A stretch of 64,000 bases of DNA from Nematostella vectensis (lineage: Eukaryota > Cnidaria > Anthozoa > Actiniaria > Edwardsiidae). Shown here in pieces: positions 59,601 through 64,000 of this stretch. Positions within the stretch are counted from its first letter, which is position 1, and each line of letters begins with the position of its first letter. Under the pieces are notes generated by a model. That model saw nothing but the letters and a program-made list of their open reading frames with translations, searched no databases and was not told the origin of the DNA. The translations under genes were made by a program, and so were the position numbers. The stretch covers positions 15,208,139 to 15,272,138 of the forward strand of contig NC_064039.1 of assembly GCF_932526225.1 (NCBI RefSeq), in the 5' to 3' direction.

Positions 59601-62600
59601 TATACACAATGCTACAGGTACCGACTGCTGTACTTGTCTGTCATCTCTCAACATTAAAAATATATTCTATCCTTTCCGAACCGGTATACCAATTAATTAT
59701 GTGAAAATCTCTATGGAACAGCGTTGTGGTATATGTTTTAGGTGGCTTGTCACCCTCCATGCATCTTGCTTTATTACCATAGTGCAGATCTAATCTGGTC
59801 TAGTCTAAGGCATATGATTTCGAACCATGTTCTGCCGCCATTGCACTAGTTTTTTTTACCATGGAACACATAGGAACAACTTGGGACCAAGGCGAATTTT
59901 TGTTGCTGTTGTTTTTTTTTTTTGTGGAGAGAGGAAAAACACCTCTGAGTGCTGGTGAAAACCAACAGACAACAGTAATCACACACAGAACCCAGCAATG
60001 AGAGGCACTGAGGCTTTAACATTGTACCATCTGCACCATCCAGCCTTCTCTTTCCAAACCCTTTACTTCGAAACTTGTGTTCTCTCCAGGCCAAGCCATT
60101 GTTATCTCTGGAACCTGCCGCGGGCTACCTGTTCGCCATCCGCTGGTCTCCTGTCAGGCCTCTGGTATTCTCTGTTGCTACTGGAGATGGAAGACTGCTC
60201 ATATATGATATGAAGGTAGGGGTTCTCAAAAATACTGCTCATATATGATATGAAGGTAGGGGTTCTCAAAAATACTGCTTATATATGATATGAAGGTAGG
60301 GGTTCTCAAAAATACTGCTCATATATGATATGAAGGTAGGGGTTCTCAAAAATACTGCTCATATATGATATGAAGGTAGGGGTTCTCAAAAATACTGCTT
60401 ATATATGATATGAAGGTAGGGGTTCTCAAAAATACTGCTCATATATGATATGAAGGTAGGGGTTCTCAAAAATACTGCTTATATATGATATGAAGGTAGG
60501 GGTTCTCAAAAATACTGCTCATATATGATATGAAGGTAGGGGTTCTCAAAAATACTGCTCATATATGATATGAAGGTAGGGGTTCTCAAAAATACTGCTT
60601 ATATATGATATGAAGGTAGGGGTTCTCAAAAAATACTGCTCATATATGATATGAAGGTAGGGGTTCTCAAAAATACTGCTTATATATGATATGAAGGTAG
60701 GGGTTCTCAAAAATACTGCTTATATATGATATGAAGGTAGGGGTTCTCAAAAATACTGCTCATATATGATATGAAGGTAGGGGTTCTCAAAAATATTGCT
60801 TATATATGATATGAAGGTAGGGGTTCTCAAAAATACTGCTCATATATGATATGAAGGTAGGGGTTCTCAAAAATACTGCTCATATATGATATGAAGGTAG
60901 GGGTTCTCAAAAATACTGCTTATATATGATATGAAGGTAGGGGTTCTCAAAAATACTGCTTATATATGATATGAAGTTAGGGGTTCTCAAAAATACTGCT
61001 CATATATGATATGAAGGTAGGGGTTCTCAAAAATACTGCTCATAATTATATGATATGAAGGTAGGGGTTCTCAAAAATACTGCTCATATATGATATGAAG
61101 GTAAGGGTTCTCAAAAATACTGCTTATATATGATATGAAGGTAGGGGTTCTCAAAAATACTGCTCATATATGATATGAAGGTAGGGGTTCTCAAAAATAC
61201 TGCTTATATATGATATGAAGGTAGGGGTTCTCAAAAATACTGCTTATATATGATATGAAGGTACTGTTCTCAGAAAGGCTGCTTATATAGGATACGAAGG
61301 TACTGTCCCCAAAAAGACTGCTTATATATGATATGGTTGGTAAATTCACAATGAACTAGCAACTTACATGCAGCTCTGGCAGAATTGGAATAAATCTATA
61401 TTGCCCGTTCTGTCGATAAATGTTACTCCCCAAAGACAGGATAAAGCTACACTATCCACTTTGATTTTAGCGGCAGAATAACAGCAACAAAGGTAATTTA
61501 GGGCTTACGAATAAGCGAAAAAGTTTCTTTGTCAGAAAGAGCTTATTTCCATTGAAAGATTGTATTTTTCGTCGTTCTCTGGCGTGACGGGCGCATTCAT
61601 TCTGTGTTTATTTCGTCGTTCTCTGGCGTGACGGGCGCAGTCATTCTGTGTTTGTTTTCGTCGTTCTCTGGCGTGACGGGCGCAGTCATTTTATGTTTAT
61701 TTTGGCGCGAGTTTGCCACCCAAAAAGTCCGCAATCAGTCAGTGCAAGTCGCTTTGTACAAAAGCAGCGTCTTAAAGAATGTCGACCAACCACTCGTTTG
61801 TTATTGTTTATAATTGGAAATACAGCGTTTTATTTGCAAGAAAACCTCAAAATAACCATCCACTATTGAGGTCTGATACTTTATTGATGATAATTGATTG
61901 AAAGTCTCTCAGTTACTTTCTTGAATTAACCGATGGAAATGGATTCTTGGTTTGACTCAGCACTGAACGGGAACATAAAATGGCGGCGTGATTTGCCTTT
62001 TTTAACTTGCAGGTGAACCATATAAACCCCGTCACTACCATTGATGTATCCGACAAGAAACCTGTTCATACGTTGGAGTACAATATCCACAGGTCAGACA
62101 AGATGTGATGTATCATATTACGGGGTTTGATGTTTGGTTAAACTAATAAGTCTATGAATAAAGGTTTCTTAGTTAATCTGAAACGAAATCAGATGATCCG
62201 TTCTTGAGATTAAAAGTGTATAAAATAGGGATTTTTTAGAGAGCAAAATCATCAAAAGAAAATCTAGACATCTCTATGCAAGTTACGGTTCGTTCATGAC
62301 AAATATTTTCTTTTTTTAATAAAATAACAACACCTATGCCGACCTTAACACTTTAATCTTAACGTTTTTATCATGTCAGGCAAATCTAGGGTTTAAACAA
62401 GAAGAAGCATGTCGACAATATTTAGTTTATTTCCCTAGTAGTCTAGGTATTTCAATGCTTAATTATGATAAAAAATGTTTCCCTCGGTTTATATAAATTC
62501 AAGTTTTTATTCTCCTAGGCGCCAGCTGGTTGCAACAGGGGACAGTGAAGGCGTCATCAAAATTTGGCGTCTGAGTGATGAGCTCACTACACAGGGCCCC

Positions 62601-62648
62601 CGTGAAACAGAGATTCTCACAGACATAGCAGAGACGCAGGGGGATTAA
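53613..62648 (+). CDS. DYNC2I2: cytoplasmic dynein-2 intermediate chain 2 / WDR34 (17 exons, 497 aa)
   Basis: Exons: 53613-53671, 54402-54486, 55148-55204, 55512-55593, 56143-56222, 56406-56458, 56616-56655, 56758-56832, 57207-57273, 57443-57537, 57908-57952, 58166-58322, 58717-58824, 59463-59617, 60090-60215, 62013-62092, 62519-62648. Phases close throughout (1494 nt). The product is an intermediate chain of the dynein-2 motor that drives retrograde intraflagellar transport in cilia. The N-terminus carries short Gln-Thr motifs ([14 protein letters not shown]) of the light-chain-binding type. From about residue 122 a WD40 propeller matches human WDR34 block by block: [96 protein letters not shown]-like IKIWRLSDE. 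Intron 1 has a GC donor and intron 6 is U12-type AT-AC. A possible polyadenylation signal is at 62998-63003. Confidence 0.97.
54036..54138. mobile_element. hairpin element in DYNC2I2 intron 1
   Basis: AATACACCAAAAACTGGAA at the left is inverted as TTCCAGTTTTTGGTGTATT at the right. Internal ATCGACTCTGCC / GGGCAGACTCATTAAGTCGA and AAGAC pairs extend the fold. About 100 bp, non-coding. Confidence 0.7.
55580..55668 (+). repeat. tandem duplication of the DYNC2I2 exon 4 3' end and donor
   Basis: The stretch GCTATAAGTCATGCTTTTGA plus GGTAAGACTTCTAACAGCATTG (55580-55617) recurs at 55631-55668 with a few changes, including a complete GATG|GTAAGA splice donor. The spacing is about 51 bp. Confidence 0.9.
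56459..56615 (+). other. U12-type AT-AC intron in DYNC2I2
   Basis: The intron begins ATATCCTTTT, a perfect match to the minor-spliceosome 5' consensus. It has TTTCTTAACT, a match to the U12 branch-point consensus, about 10 bp before its AC end (TAATACCAC). Joining 56458 to 56616 gives [13 protein letters not shown], the expected WDR34 sequence. No GT-AG alternative restores the frame. Confidence 0.93.
57545..57885. repeat. 26-bp minisatellite in DYNC2I2 intron 10
   Basis: About 13 copies of AACCCATTTGTCTGCTGATG+ACCTGT with few variants, starting about 10 bp after the exon 10 donor (57538) and ending about 20 bp before the exon 11 acceptor. It fills almost the entire intron. Confidence 0.97.
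59018..59205. mobile_element. short MITE-like element in DYNC2I2 intron 13
   Basis: The left end CAGGGGCGGTTCTATGGGT and the right end AGGAACTCCTGGATCCACCTCTG are imperfect inverted copies. The interior is C-rich. Confidence 0.45.
60195..61335 (+). repeat. 40-bp tandem array that copies the DYNC2I2 exon 15 donor (~27 copies)
   Basis: The unit is CTGCTCATATATGATATGAA+GGTAGGGGTTCTCAAAAATA. The first copy is the real end of exon 15 (ctg ctc ata tat gat atg aag) with its GTAGGG donor. About 26 further near-identical copies follow to about 61262, then two diverged ones. A C/T variant (CTGCTC or CTGCTT) is interspersed along the array. Confidence 0.97.
61566..61705. repeat. about 45-bp tandem triplication in DYNC2I2 intron 15
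   Basis: Three copies of TTCGTCGTTCTCTGGCGTGA+CGGGCGCA+TCATTCTGTGTTTATT with small differences. GC-rich compared with the surroundings. Confidence 0.9.
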
Positions 62649-63520
62649 GGTCAACACAGTTAGACAGGGCAACACCAATTTATGTGAAAGGAGGCAAGTT
62701 TTCGAGAGCTGATGGCTATAATGACCCATGGGCACGGCCATCAATTGCTCACGGAGGAGGTTGCACACACAAAGTGTGGGGGGTGGGGGGAGTCGCATAC
62801 TTCAAATCAACCGTTTAAGGACTCTGTAGTAGTCCTCTTATGTTATGGCCTGGTGGGATTTATAAAAGCTGTTACATCTTTGACACCATGTAATTTTGAC
62901 AACTTTATTACGGACAAACACAATTTCATTACACTACAATTATTGATGGTTACAATCTTACTCTTTACTCGTACTTTAAAGGCATTTTCTAGACAGTAAT
63001 AAAGTATAAATATTATCCTAAAGGACTTGAGTGATGAGTGGGATGGAAGGAAAGGGACAATCAAGAATAGGGAGAATTTGTTATGGTAGCGGGTGATAGG
63101 GTCAGAGGGGGTAGAGCAAAACCAAATCAAACATTCCTCGACTTGTACACCTAAAATGTTTCTATTTATAGTAAAATAATGTTATATCAAGCTGTGTGCG
63201 CTCTAAAATACGAGAATTTTCATTACAGCGAAGTTATAATTTATGCAGATGCGCTAGATTATGGATAGCGCATAATTTAATTTTGCACCGAAAACGTGAG
63301 TGGACAGCAAATCACTAATTTATCGAACTCTTAACACAATTTTCTTGCTACCTGTACAAAAATAGTTTTATTCCAAACGACTGAGGCTAAGGGATAAGCA
63401 TTTTTTAACAGGAGACTTGTAATTTGTGAATGCTAGCGTGGTGGTATTCTGATTATAATTGCAAATTCGAGCCCGGGGATGGGAGGAGCTTTACCTTTTA
63501 TAGCGGAACTTCGTGTTTAC
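62649..63520. other. DYNC2I2 3' UTR and intergenic sequence
   Basis: No coding signal. AATAAA at 62998-63003 is a plausible polyadenylation signal. Confidence 0.35.
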
Positions 63521-63712
63521 AGCCAAATTCGTTGTTGCGCGACCTCGGCGAATCCAAAATCCTTGTCTCGTTTTGGAATAGCGCGTAGTCAGACACAAGC
63601 TTTGGGGGCGGTTTGTCTGGTTTTGATTGTTTGGTTTGATTGACTACGCGCTATAACCAAACGAAGAAAGGAATTTTCGATTCTGGGAGGTCGCGCAACA
63701 ACGAATTTGGCT
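63521..63712. mobile_element. 192-bp hairpin MITE (AGCCAAATTCGTTGTTGCGC ends)
   Basis: AGCCAAATTCGTTGTTGCGC at the left is inverted exactly at the right end (GCGCAACAACGAATTTGGCT), with continuing inverted pairs (GGAATAGCGCGTAGTC against GACTACGCGCTATAACC). The whole element folds back on itself. Non-coding. Confidence 0.85.
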
Positions 63713-63715
63713 ATA

Positions 63716-63790
63716 AAATTTGTTGAAATCTCAGGCTGGACGTTCTTATCAAAAAGGTTCTTTAAAAAAGTGTGTACTGTATACTTTTGG
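63716..63790. mobile_element. MITE end fragment, same family as 23803-24118
   Basis: TTGTTGAAATCTCAGGCTGG and ACGTTCTTATCAAAAAGGTTC match 24058-24110. The rest of the element is not recognised; it may have been cut by the adjacent hairpin insertion. Confidence 0.5.
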
Positions 63791-64000
63791 TAACCTGTTT
63801 TACTGAATATAACGATTCCTTGAGCGACAATAAATCTACAGAATCTCTGGGGGAAGTCATTCAGTTGCTTTCATTCATTTTTGTTTTAAAGTCCCTTGAG
63901 TCGACTTGCGTGACGCACGATTTTGCAGGTTTTTAACACATTGACCCCTCAACCGGCCTTCACCGGCCTTAAGAAGTACCCACAACCCAAAAAATATCAC
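63791..64000. other. right edge, no feature recognised
   Basis: Non-coding, moderately AT-rich. Includes a short direct repeat CACCGGCCTT near 63960. Confidence 0.3.

Noticed and set aside
60195..61335. CRISPR-like regular repeat array
   Set aside because: There are no unique spacers; copies are directly abutting 40-bp tandem units in a eukaryotic intron.
62499..63130. Minus-strand ORFs over the DYNC2I2 3' end
   Set aside because: Antisense to the last exon or in AT-rich UTR, no domain signature.
1..64000. tRNA, rRNA or snRNA genes
   Set aside because: No A/B-box pairs with cloverleaf potential or recognisable rRNA/snRNA blocks were seen by eye; a tRNAscan/Infernal run would be needed to exclude them.

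Overview
The window is animal nuclear DNA: genes are split by many short GT-AG introns, and intergenic and intronic DNA is AT-rich and full of small inverted-repeat elements and tandem repeats. The conserved genes are metazoan (P2X receptor, CDC23, FAM184, DYNC2I2). A secreted PAN-EGF-discoidin reading frame plus the compact introns suggest an anthozoan cnidarian such as a sea anemone. The species is an inference, not something the sequence proves.

Layout. 72-158 (+) is the last exon of a gene entering from the left. 2939-9820 (+) is a seven-exon P2X-type ATP-gated channel whose introns hold several MITEs, a LINE 3' fragment and a large TAGG array. It converges on 12625-14022 (-), an uninterrupted 465-aa SH2-C1 protein with an unusual cysteine-bearing C-terminal module. 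14.8-20.4 kb is repeat-dominated: a minisatellite, a zinc-ribbon gene remnant, and a satellite with a higher-order period near 660 bp. 20930-23678 (+) is a four-exon PAN/EGF/discoidin gene with correct splice phases but three in-frame stops. 25590-35324 (+) is CDC23 (APC/C subunit 8), 15 exons, 583 aa. 36376-40183 is a giant imperfect palindrome (foldback-like element) with no transposase. 40935-41357 (+) is an intronless AT-hook protein. 43309-53291 (-) is FAM184 (13 exons, 1131 aa), head-to-head with 53613-62648 (+), DYNC2I2/WDR34 (17 exons, 497 aa). The two share a 321-bp promoter with an RFX-like X-box candidate.

Exon models were built by hand. For the four long genes every splice phase closes and the summed CDS is a multiple of three, which strongly supports them. 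DYNC2I2 has a U12-type AT-AC intron and a GC-AG intron, and FAM184 has another GC-AG intron. DYNC2I2 is a cilium (retrograde IFT dynein) gene and its divergent partner is a coiled-coil gene, so joint regulation is plausible. CDC23 is a cell-cycle housekeeping gene, and the P2X channel a purinergic signalling gene. There is no operon-like logic beyond the shared promoter. The most unusual observations are the SH2-C1 fusion protein, the stop-interrupted discoidin gene, a 40-bp array that copied a 5' splice site about 27 times, the 3.8-kb palindrome and the higher-order satellite.
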